Positions 1 through 8,230 of a stretch of DNA of 64,000 nucleotides are shown here, one piece after another. The notes below the pieces were generated by a model that was given only the letters and a program-made list of their open reading frames with translations, did not search any database and was not told the origin of the DNA. Within the stretch, counting starts at the first letter, position 1. Each line of letters starts with the position of its first letter. Made by a program: the position numbers and the translations under genes. Source of the stretch: Flavobacterium anseongense (GTDB taxonomy: Bacteria > Bacteroidota > Bacteroidia > Flavobacteriales > Flavobacteriaceae). Where the stretch lies: NCBI RefSeq assembly GCF_021608185.1, contig NZ_JAKIHN010000002.1:372001-436000 (forward strand), written 5' to 3'.

Positions 1-618
1 AACCAAAGAACCGGTTACAATAGAAACTGCTATGATAACTGTCGGCAACAAAAAAGATAACTCTTGTTTTGCTTTCGGAATAAATTTAGTTCGAGTAATT
101 ACAAAAAGCCCCAAAAGTGTCAAAATGGAAATCAGGTAATTGGAAAAATGTGCGTTTACCGAAAATATTAAAAGCGCTGAAAAAATTATTTTTTGATAAA
201 CTTTATAATCATTTTTCAAAGCCAATAAGAACAAAGCACCCACAGCAGTTACTGTAAATATGTCGGGCATAATTTGACTAGAATACCAACCCAAACCGGT
301 AAAGCCGGATAATAGTGCTATTATGATTAAAAACAATCTTTTGGACACTGTTTTTTTTACTACTTTTATAATATGCCAAAGCACATAAGCAACGATTAGT
401 GATTGTGTGAAAACAACCAGCCACAAAGAAAAATTAAGACTAAAGAAACGAATAAATAGCCCATACATTATCGTTCGATGCTCAGGAATCAGTAAATCCA
501 TTCCACTAAAAATATAAGAACCTGTATCAGAATAAACAAGTGGATAACCGTTATAAAAAGCTGGAATAAGAAGTGTTAGTGCAGCTAATAGATAAAACAA
601 TATTTTTTTAAACAGCAT
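1..618 (-). CDS. Multi-pass membrane protein, N-terminal part only
   Basis: I translated this frame from an ATG at 618 down to base 1; it is open for 206 codons and leaves the window without a stop. The protein begins MLFKKILFYLLAALTLL and has about six hydrophobic segments separated by short basic loops. An early extracytoplasmic motif, YNGYPLVYSDTGSY, follows the first helix. That layout (helix, then an acidic motif in the first outer loop, then many helices) recalls GT-C type glycosyltransferases and similar Bacteroidetes membrane proteins. I do not recognise the family firmly, and no catalytic residue can be claimed from a fragment. A 160-base gap separates it from the next gene upstream on the same strand. 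Confidence 0.7.
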   Translation of the reverse strand, partial: MLFKKILFYLLAALTLLIPAFYNGYPLVYSDTGSYIFSGMDLLIPEHRTIMYGLFIRFFSLNFSLWLVVFTQSLIVAYVLWHIIKVVKKTVSKRLFLIIIALLSGFTGLGWYSSQIMPDIFTVTAVGALFLLALKNDYKVYQKIIFSALLIFSVNAHFSNYLISILTLLGLFVITRTKFIPKAKQELSFLLPTVIIAVSIVTGSLV

Positions 619-717
619 CTGGTTGTATTGTTTTTAGGATGAATATATAATACCGAAATTTCTGCTAATATATTAAAAGTTTCTAACTCCACTGTTCAGA
701 ACAAAAAACAAAAAAAA

Positions 718-752
718 CAGCTGCAATTGATGAAATTTCATCTTTGCAGCTG
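718..752 (-). terminator. Hairpin terminator of the 76-residue acidic protein gene
   Basis: A long hairpin: arms CAGCTGCAA (718-726) and TTGCAGCTG (744-752), with a further self-complementary core GATGAAATTTCATC between them. On the minus strand it is followed by a T-rich run, complementary to the A-run at about 701-717. It sits 27 bases after the stop codon of the gene at 779-1009, so an intrinsic terminator for that minus-strand gene is the simplest reading. Confidence 0.75.
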
Positions 753-778
753 CTTAAGTTTTTATAAAAATATTTTAA

Positions 779-1009
779 CTATTCTCCGTAACGTTCCATT
801 TCTCTGTCGTAGAATTCTCCCGCCAAAGTGATTAAATGTTCCATTTCGCTTTCTAATTCGGTTTCGTCTTCTCCTTCTAAATCTTCCAAAAACTCTACCT
901 CGTCATCTTTCAAATTGATAATAAAACGTGGAAAATCAAGATGAATGATAAAAATATCATCTTCGGGTAAATCAGAGTTGTCGGCTAGTAAAAATTTTGG
1001 TAATTCCAT
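779..1009 (-). CDS. Small acidic conserved protein (76 aa)
   Basis: A 76-residue soluble protein starting MELPKFLLADNSDLPEDD. The central part is extremely acidic, with a run of Glu and Asp at residues 37-56. No signal peptide, membrane segment or catalytic motif is visible. Comparable short acidic proteins occur widely in Flavobacteriaceae, but I know no assigned function. It has its own hairpin terminator, and a heptanucleotide repeat array abuts its start codon on the 5' side (see 1014-1050). The coding reading is supported by good codon structure and the terminator placement. Confidence 0.7.
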   Translation of the reverse strand: MELPKFLLADNSDLPEDDIFIIHLDFPRFIINLKDDEVEFLEDLEGEDETELESEMEHLITLAGEFYDREMERYGE

Positions 1010-1013
1010 TTTT

Positions 1014-1095
1014 AAAAGTTATAAGTTATAGGTTGTAAGTTATAAGGTTCACGATGTAAAAATAAATAAAACACACAACCTATAACTTACAACCC
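1014..1095. repeat. Heptanucleotide repeat array with an inverted second copy
   Basis: Plus-strand units of seven bases such as AGTTATA, AGTTATA, GGTTGTA and AGTTATA run from about 1017 to 1046. An inverted version (ACAACCT, ATAACTT, ACAACCC) lies at 1075-1095. On the coding strand of the acidic-protein gene the units read ataactt/acaacct and end six bases before its ATG. The two inverted blocks can pair into a hairpin of roughly 16 bp downstream of the SPFH gene stop at 1100, so the array could also act as that gene's terminator. Confidence 0.7.
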
Positions 1096-1099
1096 TATT

Positions 1100-2005
1100 T
1101 TATTTATCAGACAAAATTACAGGCGCACTTCCTTTGCCCATAAAAATAATTTTGGCATTAGATGAAGTCGCGATTTCTTTTTGTGCTTTGATTTGTTCGT
1201 ATTGCAATTGTTTATCGGTCAAGCCGGATGAAATAATTCTTTGATAATCGGCAATACCTTGTGCTTCTACTCTTTTACGTTCGGCTTCCTGTTTTTCTTT
1301 TTGCAAAACGAAGGTCATTTTTTGAGCATCCTGTTCGGCATTAATTTTACTTTCGATAGAAGCTTTTACTGAACTTGGAAGATTGATATTTCTAATTAAA
1401 AGCTGCTCTAAAACCAAACCTCTTTTTTTGAAATCATCTTCAATCGATTTGAAAATTCGTTGTTGAAATTCTTCTCTTTTTGTCGAATATAAAGCTACTG
1501 CATCATAATAAACAGCGTTGTCACGAATACGTGTTCTTGTCACCGGACGCACAATTTTATCGGTGTAATCCTGACCAATTCCTTTTAAAATTTTAGGCGC
1601 TTCTGTTGGCAAAACTTTATATAAAACGGTTAAATCTATAATAACTTCCAAACCATCATTTGATAAAACTCTGATAGCATCATCTCCTTCCTGAGCACCT
1701 TCCTCATGAATAGCCGACATTGTATAGTTTTGGGTTTGAATGTCAAAAACGGTGATATCTAAAAGTGGATTTACAATATGCAAACCGCTTTCTAAAATAT
1801 CAGGCTGCACGTTTCCGTAAAGCGATTTTACGCCCACTTTTCCTGCGTCAATTTGTTTGAATGCTGAAGATAATAAACCGATAACAATTACAACGAATCC
1901 AAAAATTCTAAAAAAGTTTGCGAATTTCGAAAGCGGACTTTCGTTGTTTTTTAATGTAAAGCTGACAATAATTAAGATAACACCAATAATAAGTGAAAGT
2001 ATCAT
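1100..2005 (-). CDS. SPFH/Band 7 (prohibitin family) membrane protein
   Basis: 301 residues. Two hydrophobic segments at the N-terminus (about 1-18 and 31-48) are followed by an SPFH/Band 7 domain (about 50-225) with the prohibitin-like stretch AGKVGVKSLYGNV and the conserved VRPVTRTRIRD region. A charged, Gln/Glu/Lys-rich coiled coil (about 225-285) contains INAEQDAQKM. Prohibitin-like proteins form large membrane-bound rings that organise lipid domains or regulate membrane proteases; that role is known for the family and inferred here. The length is normal for bacterial prohibitins. The neighbouring MATE pump gene is on the same strand 58 bases upstream, with no sign of a shared function. 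Confidence 0.9.
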   Translation of the reverse strand: MILSLIIGVILIIVSFTLKNNESPLSKFANFFRIFGFVVIVIGLLSSAFKQIDAGKVGVKSLYGNVQPDILESGLHIVNPLLDITVFDIQTQNYTMSAIHEEGAQEGDDAIRVLSNDGLEVIIDLTVLYKVLPTEAPKILKGIGQDYTDKIVRPVTRTRIRDNAVYYDAVALYSTKREEFQQRIFKSIEDDFKKRGLVLEQLLIRNINLPSSVKASIESKINAEQDAQKMTFVLQKEKQEAERKRVEAQGIADYQRIISSGLTDKQLQYEQIKAQKEIATSSNAKIIFMGKGSAPVILSDK

Positions 2006-2063
2006 TTTTTGAGTTTTTAAATTATACGGTGATTATACGCAACTGTTAAAAGTAAGTTACAAA

Positions 2064-3446
2064 TTATTGTGAAGTATTTTCTGAAATCATTTTCTTAGTC
2101 AAATAATGGAATCGAATGTATAGGAAAACCGCAGCAGCAGTCAATCCGGCCAATAATCCTATCCAAACACCAACGGCTTTTAATGAAGTATATTGTCCGA
2201 GATAAAACGAAATCGGAAAACCAACAATCCAATACGCCACGAAAGTAATATACATTGGAATCTTAACATCCTGCAAACCTCGCAATGCACCCAAAACAAC
2301 AACCTGAATTCCGTCAGAAATCTGAAAAACAGCAGCCACCAAAAGCAATTTGGCTGCAATTGCAATTACTTCCTGATTGTCGATTAGCTGGGATTGATTT
2401 TCCATATTTAAAAACAAATACGGCAAGATTTGATGCAAGGCCACAAACATGATCGCAAATAAAATTTCGATAAGTATAGCCAATAAAAATATGGAACGCG
2501 CCACAACAACCAATTGCTTATAATCATTCAATCCTTTTTGGTTACTGATTCGAATCATAGAAACGACGCTCAAACCCATGGCAAACATAAACGTCATCGA
2601 AGCCAAGCTCAACGCAATCTGATTCGCAGCCTGACTGGTTTTTCCTATGTTGCCGCAAAGCCAAATTCCGGCTGTAAAAAGGACAACTTCAAAAAGCATT
2701 TGCATCGCCGAAGGCAAACCAAGATTAACGATTTTTTTAATCATTTCTTTCTTGATTTCATCAAAACTAAAATCTTGAAAATATTGTTTTAATCGTTCTC
2801 GTCGGGATAAAATCATATGCATAAAAACTACCATTGCAATCCTCGAAATGACAGTTCCTAAAGCTGCACCAATGATTCCCATTTTTGGAAAAATCCAAAC
2901 ACCATAAATCAAACAATAATTAATGATTACGTGCAAAATATTTGCCATGATAATGGCATACATCGAAACTTTGGTCATCGACATTCCATCAGCAAACTGT
3001 TTGTATCCCTGATAAATGATAAGCGGAACTAACGAAAAAGCAACCCAATCAACAAAAGGTTTTGCCAAAGCGATTACTTCTTTTGGTTGGTGCAATAATT
3101 CCATTATCGGCTTTGCCAAAACTACCAATCCAAATAGCGAAAATCCTAAAATAACACATAAAAACAAGCCGTGATGAAAAGCCGAACGGATTTTGGAAGT
3201 ATCATTTTCTGCATCAGCTTCGGCAACGATTGGAGTAATAGCAGTTGAGAATCCAATGCCAAGTGACATCGCAACAAAGATCATACTGTTGCCCAAAGAA
3301 ACAGCGGCTAATTCGGTGCTGCCCAATTTTCCAACCATAATATTATCGACAATACCAATTAACGTATGACCAAGCATCCCAATAATTACAGGATACGCCA
3401 GTTGCATATTATAAGAGAACTCTTTGGTGTATTGGGATAAATTCAT
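2064..3446 (-). CDS. MATE family efflux transporter (NorM-like)
   Basis: 460 residues with about twelve hydrophobic helices in two homologous halves, as expected of the MATE family, which export cationic drugs or metabolites in exchange for Na+ or H+. The first helix region carries AYPVIIGMLGHTLIGIVDNIMVG, shown here split by its key features: conserved Pro in helix 1 and the VDNIMVGKLG motif typical of NorM-type members. The second half opens with GLPSAMQMLFEVVLF. Substrate cannot be read from sequence. A -7 box lies 17-24 bases before the start codon on the minus strand. Confidence 0.92.
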   Translation of the reverse strand: MNLSQYTKEFSYNMQLAYPVIIGMLGHTLIGIVDNIMVGKLGSTELAAVSLGNSMIFVAMSLGIGFSTAITPIVAEADAENDTSKIRSAFHHGLFLCVILGFSLFGLVVLAKPIMELLHQPKEVIALAKPFVDWVAFSLVPLIIYQGYKQFADGMSMTKVSMYAIIMANILHVIINYCLIYGVWIFPKMGIIGAALGTVISRIAMVVFMHMILSRRERLKQYFQDFSFDEIKKEMIKKIVNLGLPSAMQMLFEVVLFTAGIWLCGNIGKTSQAANQIALSLASMTFMFAMGLSVVSMIRISNQKGLNDYKQLVVVARSIFLLAILIEILFAIMFVALHQILPYLFLNMENQSQLIDNQEVIAIAAKLLLVAAVFQISDGIQVVVLGALRGLQDVKIPMYITFVAYWIVGFPISFYLGQYTSLKAVGVWIGLLAGLTAAAVFLYIRFHYLTKKMISENTSQ

Positions 3447-3462
3447 TTTTTCAAAATTTACG

Positions 3463-3470
3463 CAAAAGTA
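3463..3470 (-). promoter_or_regulatory. Bacteroidetes -7 box for the MATE gene
   Basis: CAAAAGTA on plus is TACTTTTG on minus, an exact TAnnTTTG match placed 17 bases upstream of the MATE start codon. No good -33 TTTG was found at normal spacing. Confidence 0.55.
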
Positions 3471-3522
3471 AACTATTCAAACAATTTAAATAGAGCTAAA
3501 TAATTCTTAAAACAAAAAAAAT

Positions 3523-3530
3523 TACCTTTG
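3523..3530 (+). promoter_or_regulatory. Bacteroidetes -7 box for the T9SS cargo gene
   Basis: TACCTTTG, an exact TAnnTTTG match, lies 32 bases before the ATG at 3563 in AT-rich DNA. It faces away from the MATE promoter, so the two genes are divergently transcribed. Confidence 0.55.
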
Positions 3531-3562
3531 CAAAAAATATTAATCTTGTAAACAAAACACTT

Positions 3563-4597
3563 ATGAAAAAAATATTACTATTTATTTTAACATTAACAAC
3601 ATCTTTAATCTATTCGCAAAATATATTTCAAGACTCATTTGCAACTTACAATTCTAACGCTCAATTAAGTGGGCAGGGCGCTTGGACAAATAACTCTTCT
3701 CTACCGGGTGGTTTAGGAACATGTGTAGGAGGCGGATGTTTGAATGCATTTGTTGTAGATCAAAACATTAGTTCCACAGGTTATGGTTCATCAACTAAAG
3801 CATTTAGTTTAACTCCAAATACAGATGGATGTGGAAGAGCTTTTACTCCTTTCACAGACAACGGAGATTTATATGTTGGTATGGTAATCAATATTACTAA
3901 TGCCCAATCTTCTCCAACAGACTTTTTCAGAGTTTTAAGTGGTGGTAATTTCACAACTACTTTCCGAATGTTAGTTCAGCCTACAAGTGGTTCAACTTAT
4001 AGTATCGGAATTAGAAAAGGAGACACTACCAATCCAACTGTATATACTGCAAACTCCTATAATTATGGTACTGATTATTTGTTAGTTTTCAAATACACTC
4101 AAGCAGTGGGCGTAAATGATGATACTATTACATTGTATGCTAATGCAAATTATTCAGCTGGAGAAGCTGGAAATACTGTATCTGCAACAAACTTTGCAGG
4201 TAATGATCAATCAGGAAATATTGATAGAATGTCTTTCAGACAAAATGCAGGACCAGCAGGAATGCCAACAGGAATAGTAAGTCTTGTGAGTGTAGCTACA
4301 ACTTGGGATGGTTTGACATTTAACTTATCTAACAATGAATTTAATAGAAACACTTTTGTAATTTCTGGTAATGAAGTAACTAATGGTGTTTTAAATATTA
4401 AATCTGCTATAGCATTAGAAAATGCTTTATTAAGTATTTATGATATTCAAGGAAGAAAAATCGAGAATAAAATAATTTCATTAGCAGAAAACATTAACGA
4501 TGTTGCTATCAATCCTATTCATAACTCTGGAGTTTATATAGTTGAAATAACTGGTGCAAATAATCAAAGATTTACTCAAAAAATAGTAGTAAAATAG
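3563..4597 (+). CDS. Secreted protein with type A T9SS sorting domain
   Basis: 344 residues. A Sec signal peptide of about 18 residues (MKKILLFILTLTTSLIYSQ) is followed by a Gly/Ser/Thr/Asn-rich body of about 230 residues of likely beta structure, then a C-terminal domain of about 75 residues with the features of a type A T9SS (Por) sorting signal: YDIQGRKI near 293, NSGVYIVEI and a basic end QKIVVK. The product should cross the outer membrane through the type IX system and be released or attached at the surface. The body resembles a lectin or LamG-like jelly-roll fold in composition, but I see no catalytic motif and do not assign an activity. Confidence 0.85.
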   Translation: MKKILLFILTLTTSLIYSQNIFQDSFATYNSNAQLSGQGAWTNNSSLPGGLGTCVGGGCLNAFVVDQNISSTGYGSSTKAFSLTPNTDGCGRAFTPFTDNGDLYVGMVINITNAQSSPTDFFRVLSGGNFTTTFRMLVQPTSGSTYSIGIRKGDTTNPTVYTANSYNYGTDYLLVFKYTQAVGVNDDTITLYANANYSAGEAGNTVSATNFAGNDQSGNIDRMSFRQNAGPAGMPTGIVSLVSVATTWDGLTFNLSNNEFNRNTFVISGNEVTNGVLNIKSAIALENALLSIYDIQGRKIENKIISLAENINDVAINPIHNSGVYIVEITGANNQRFTQKIVVK

Positions 4598-4612
4598 TTT
4601 TGAATACCTCAC

Positions 4613-4647
4613 AAAAAAAGGCACTGAGTTTTCAGTGCCTTTTTTTA
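4613..4647. terminator. Bidirectional intrinsic terminator
   Basis: GGCACTGA (4620-4627) pairs with TCAGTGCC (4632-4639) over a four-base loop, with seven or more A upstream and seven T downstream. It lies between convergent genes (T9SS cargo on plus, PPK2 on minus) and can serve both; it overlaps the PPK2 stop codon. Confidence 0.9.
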
Positions 4648-5520
4648 TTTGCTTAATTGTTGCTTATACAAATCAATATTGGCTTTTACTTTTGGATCTA
4701 ATTCAGGTTCCTGAATATCAGTAAGTTTTTGCATTTCTTCCCAAATGATTTTGGCCACAATAACACGTGCCATTTCTTTGTCATCAGCCGGAATTACAAA
4801 CCAAGGTGCGTGCTCTTTAGAGGTATAGTTGATAGCTTCTTCGTAGTATTTCATATAATCGTCCCAACGTTCGCGCTCTTTTAAATCACCTGTCGAAAAC
4901 TTCCAATTGTCCTCAGGATTTTCTAATCGTTTCAGCAATCGCTTGCGCTGTTCTTCTTTACTCATGTGGAAATAAAACTTCAAAACAATGGTTCCATTTT
5001 GAGTAATATGTTTTTCAAAATTATTGATTTGTTCCATTCTGTTTTCCCAGAATTTTGGTGTAATGTCTTCTACTTTTTCAATGCCGGGTAAGTTTTCAAA
5101 CATGATATATTCGGGATGAACGCGCGTTACCAAAACATTTTCGTAGTGTGTTCTGTTAAAAACTGCAAACTTTCCTTTTTCGGGCAAAGCCAAATAATGA
5201 CGCCATAAATAATCGTGCTCTAACTCAGTTGAATTGGGTGTTTTAAAACTATGCACTACAACGCCACGCGGATTAAACTCTTTAAATACTTCGCGAATCA
5301 AGCTGTCTTTTCCGCTGGTGTCCATTCCCTGCAGACAAATCAAAACACCATATCGATTGTGTGCATACATCGCATCCTGCCGCTTACTCAGCTTTTGTTG
5401 AATCTTTAATAATTCTTCTTCTTTCTCGTCATTGTCGGCATCAATGTTTAGCTCGGTCGGAATTTTTGCCAATTCAATTTTATCTATAACTCTAAAATCA
5501 TCCGGATTTATGCTTTTCAT
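4645..5520 (-). CDS. ppk2: Polyphosphate kinase 2 family phosphotransferase
   Basis: 291 residues from the ATG at 5520. That start (MKSINPDDFRVID) is preferred over an upstream in-frame ATG at 5619, which would run into the divergent neighbouring gene. The protein has the PPK2 Walker A loop GMDTSGKDS (65-73), the NRTHYENVLVTR region carrying the second nucleotide/polyphosphate-binding motif (122-133), and a basic lid segment (RKRLLKRL). PPK2 enzymes transfer phosphate between polyphosphate and nucleoside mono- or diphosphates; the single-domain length fits class I or III. Subclass and preferred nucleotide cannot be fixed by eye. Divergent from the gene at 5548, with only 27 bases between them. 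Confidence 0.9.
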   Translation of the reverse strand: MKSINPDDFRVIDKIELAKIPTELNIDADNDEKEEELLKIQQKLSKRQDAMYAHNRYGVLICLQGMDTSGKDSLIREVFKEFNPRGVVVHSFKTPNSTELEHDYLWRHYLALPEKGKFAVFNRTHYENVLVTRVHPEYIMFENLPGIEKVEDITPKFWENRMEQINNFEKHITQNGTIVLKFYFHMSKEEQRKRLLKRLENPEDNWKFSTGDLKERERWDDYMKYYEEAINYTSKEHAPWFVIPADDKEMARVIVAKIIWEEMQKLTDIQEPELDPKVKANIDLYKQQLSK

Positions 5521-5532
5521 AACGTAAGTATT

Positions 5533-5540
5533 TATATTTG
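5533..5540 (+). promoter_or_regulatory. Bacteroidetes -7 box very close to the start codon
   Basis: TATATTTG, an exact TAnnTTTG match, ends only seven bases before the ATG at 5548. With the usual distance from the -7 box, transcription would start at or next to the A of the ATG, implying a leaderless or nearly leaderless mRNA. Confidence 0.5.
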
Positions 5541-5547
5541 TAAAACT

Positions 5548-6372
5548 ATGGAAAAATTTCAACTCAGCGTACTTTTTAAAATCATCGGAATTGGCTCGGC
5601 TTCGGGACTTCTCTATCATAATGATTTGCTTTATATTATTTCTGACAGCAGCACTTATCTTTATGAATATAATATTGAGAAAGAAAATTTAAATAAAATT
5701 GCTATAGTTGACTCTGCCCAAGAAAATATTGCAAAAAAAGACAAACCCGATTTTGAAGCGATAGCACTAAAAGGAAAAAATTTACATCTATTCGGTTCGG
5801 GTTCGACAGTAAACCGAAATCGCATTTTTAAATACAATCTAAAATCAGGAAAAATCAAAGAAAAAGACATTTCCGACATCTATTTAAAAATTAAAAAATT
5901 ATACAACATTGCCGCTGACGAACTGAATATTGAAGGTGTAATACTTAATGGTGAATCCATTTTGCTTTTTCAACGCGGTAATGGCTATACCGCAAAGAAT
6001 GGTATTATTTACGCTAATGACGATGGAGAAAATCTTGAATCTAAATTCATCCCTTTTGATTTACCTAAAATTAAAAACGTTCCAACCACTTTTACTGATG
6101 CCATTTTGGTTGATGAAACCATTTATTTTTTGGCTGCAGCCGAAGACACCAGATCGACATACGAAGATGGAGAAGTTTTGGGAAGCATTATTGGAACGAT
6201 TGATTTGAAAACCATGAAGCTGACAAATTCAATCCAAATCAGTGACAAACATAAATTCGAAGGATTGACTTTATACAAAAAAACAGCAACTCAAATCGAA
6301 TTGCTGCTTTGTGAGGATAATGATACTGATAAATTAGCATCAGTTATTTATAAGCTTATTATTGAACTGTAA
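5548..6372 (+). CDS. Beta-propeller-like protein, probably DUF6929 family
   Basis: 274 residues, no signal peptide. The sequence is a series of short beta-rich repeats (GLLYHNDLLYIISDSS, DFEAIALKGKNLHLFGSG, EGVILNGESILLFQRG, DAILVDETIYFLAAAED, FEGLTLYKK), each with hydrophobic strands and an acidic turn, as in a propeller. I believe this is the Bacteroidetes family DUF6929, from memory. Function is unknown. It is divergent from PPK2 across a 27-base gap, so the two may share a control region. Its stop codon is immediately adjacent to the stop of the convergent ABC-F gene. Confidence 0.7.
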   Translation: MEKFQLSVLFKIIGIGSASGLLYHNDLLYIISDSSTYLYEYNIEKENLNKIAIVDSAQENIAKKDKPDFEAIALKGKNLHLFGSGSTVNRNRIFKYNLKSGKIKEKDISDIYLKIKKLYNIAADELNIEGVILNGESILLFQRGNGYTAKNGIIYANDDGENLESKFIPFDLPKIKNVPTTFTDAILVDETIYFLAAAEDTRSTYEDGEVLGSIIGTIDLKTMKLTNSIQISDKHKFEGLTLYKKTATQIELLLCEDNDTDKLASVIYKLIIEL

Positions 6373-8007
6373 TTATTTCTCAATCTCCTTCAGACTTTCC
6401 ATCTTTTTATGTGCTAAGAAACCTTTGATATCTTCAAAATGTTCTTTTACTCTTTTGTTTCCAAATTCGAAAACTTTGGTCGCTAATCCGTCAAGGAAAT
6501 CTCTGTCGTGCGAAACTAAAATCAGCGTTCCGTCAAAGTCTTTTAATGCTTCTTTTATAATGTCTTTTGTCTTCATGTCCAAATGGTTAGAAGGCTCATC
6601 CAGAATCAATAAGTTAACAGGTTCAAGCAATAGTTTTATCATTGCCAAACGTGTTTTTTCTCCACCGGAAAGCACTTTCACTTTCTTCTGAATATCATCG
6701 CCATGGAACATAAAAGCTCCTAAAATATTCTTGATTTGCGTTCTGACATCTCCAACGGCAATGTTATCAATCGTTTCAAAAATGGTAGCATCGCCATCCA
6801 ATAATGCAGCCTGATTTTGCGCAAAATAACCAATCTGGCAATTGTGTCCAACTTCAACATTACCGCTGTTGATTTCGATTTCTTTCATGATGGCTTTAAT
6901 CATAGTCGATTTACCTTCCCCGTTTTTTCCAACGAAAGCTACTTTCTGACCACGCTCGATTACCATATTGGCATCTTTAAAAATCAAATTATCTCCGTAT
7001 GATTTTTCCAAATCACGAACAATTACAGGATATTGACCCGAACGAACTGATGGTGGAAATTTCAACTTCAATGCCGAATTATCGATTTCATCCACTTCAA
7101 TCGGAACAATTTTTTCCAACATTCTAACACGTGACTGAACCGCATCGGTTTTAGAAAAAGTACCACGAAATCTATCAATAAAAGCCTGATTATCTGCGAT
7201 GAATTTCTGTTGTTCATCATACGCTTTTTGTTGATGAACTCTTCTATCTTTTCGCAACTCTAAATAATGAGAATACTTGGCTTTGTAATCATAAATTCTT
7301 CCCATCGTAACTTCTATCGTACGATTGGTAATATTATCAACAAACGCTCTATCGTGTGAAATCACCATTACGGCTTTCGCCTGATTTAGTAAAAAATCTT
7401 CCAACCACTGAATACTATCCATATCCAAGTGATTTGTCGGTTCATCAAGCAAAATTAAATCGGGTTGCTTTAAAAGAATTTTAGCCAATTCAATACGCAT
7501 TCTCCATCCACCGGAAAATTCAGAAGTAGAACGATTGAAATCTTCACGAACAAATCCTAATCCTTTCAAAACCTTCTCAACTTCGGCTTCGTAGTTGACT
7601 TCTTCTATTGAATAGTATTTCTCACTCAATTCCGAAACACGTTCAATCAACTTCATATAATCATCACTTTCATAATCGGTACGAATGGTCAGTTGCTCGT
7701 TGATTTCATCTATTTCATCTCTCATTTTAAAAACCTCAGCAAATGCTTTTGAAGCTTCTTCCATTACAGTACAATTATCCGAAGCCAATAAATGCTGAGG
7801 CAAATAGGCAATCACCGCTTCTTTTGGAGCCGAAATCGAACCACGGGAAGGTCTGTTTTCTCCGGCTACAATTTTAAGTAAGGTTGATTTTCCGGCGCCG
7901 TTTTTACCCATAAGGGCAATTTTATCGGTTTCGTTGATGGCGAAAGTTACCTCGCTGAAAAGTGTGGTGCCGCCAAATTCAACGGCTATGTCATTTACAG
8001 TAATCAT
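6373..8007 (-). CDS. ABC-F family ATPase (ribosome-associated type)
   Basis: 544 residues with two ABC domains in tandem and no membrane segments: Walker A GKNGAGKS (34-41), signature FSGGW, Walker B LILLDEPTNHLDM, a charged linker (about 235-320) with RKDRRVHQQK, then a second Walker A GKNGEGKS, signature LSGGEKTRLAM and LLILDEPSNHLDM. This is the standard ABC-F arrangement, in which the proteins bind the ribosomal E site and modulate translation. The length and linker resemble EttA/YbiT-type housekeeping members more than dedicated antibiotic-resistance factors, but the subfamily is not certain. Ends flush with the convergent gene at 6372. Confidence 0.9.
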   Translation of the reverse strand: MITVNDIAVEFGGTTLFSEVTFAINETDKIALMGKNGAGKSTLLKIVAGENRPSRGSISAPKEAVIAYLPQHLLASDNCTVMEEASKAFAEVFKMRDEIDEINEQLTIRTDYESDDYMKLIERVSELSEKYYSIEEVNYEAEVEKVLKGLGFVREDFNRSTSEFSGGWRMRIELAKILLKQPDLILLDEPTNHLDMDSIQWLEDFLLNQAKAVMVISHDRAFVDNITNRTIEVTMGRIYDYKAKYSHYLELRKDRRVHQQKAYDEQQKFIADNQAFIDRFRGTFSKTDAVQSRVRMLEKIVPIEVDEIDNSALKLKFPPSVRSGQYPVIVRDLEKSYGDNLIFKDANMVIERGQKVAFVGKNGEGKSTMIKAIMKEIEINSGNVEVGHNCQIGYFAQNQAALLDGDATIFETIDNIAVGDVRTQIKNILGAFMFHGDDIQKKVKVLSGGEKTRLAMIKLLLEPVNLLILDEPSNHLDMKTKDIIKEALKDFDGTLILVSHDRDFLDGLATKVFEFGNKRVKEHFEDIKGFLAHKKMESLKEIEK

Positions 8008-8101
8008 ATTTGTGGATTTATTCCGCTGCGCTCCATACTGTTCGGCTTCGCTTCGGGTCGGTTATTTGGTTATTTGAAAACCAATTTTTTTTTTGAAGGT
8101 G

Positions 8102-8109
8102 CAAAGATA
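8102..8109 (-). promoter_or_regulatory. Bacteroidetes -7 box for the ABC-F gene
   Basis: CAAAGATA on plus is TATCTTTG on minus, an exact TAnnTTTG match 94 bases upstream of the ABC-F start. The leader between them carries octamer repeats (CAAATAAC twice on minus) and a GC-rich stretch with repeated GAAGC units at about 8020-8060. Confidence 0.5.
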
Positions 8110-8197
8110 GTTTAAATACCCAATTTGAAAATGAAATAATTTAATAACAATAACGTTGTAATTTATTTAAAACGAAGCATCACAATTTTGAAAGCCT

Positions 8198-8205
8198 TAC
8201 TTTTG
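8198..8205 (+). promoter_or_regulatory. Bacteroidetes -7 box for the MFS gene
   Basis: TACTTTTG, exact TAnnTTTG match, 25 bases before the ATG at 8231. It supports that start codon. Confidence 0.55.
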
Positions 8206-8230
8206 CATGGTGTAACCAAAGATTCAGATT

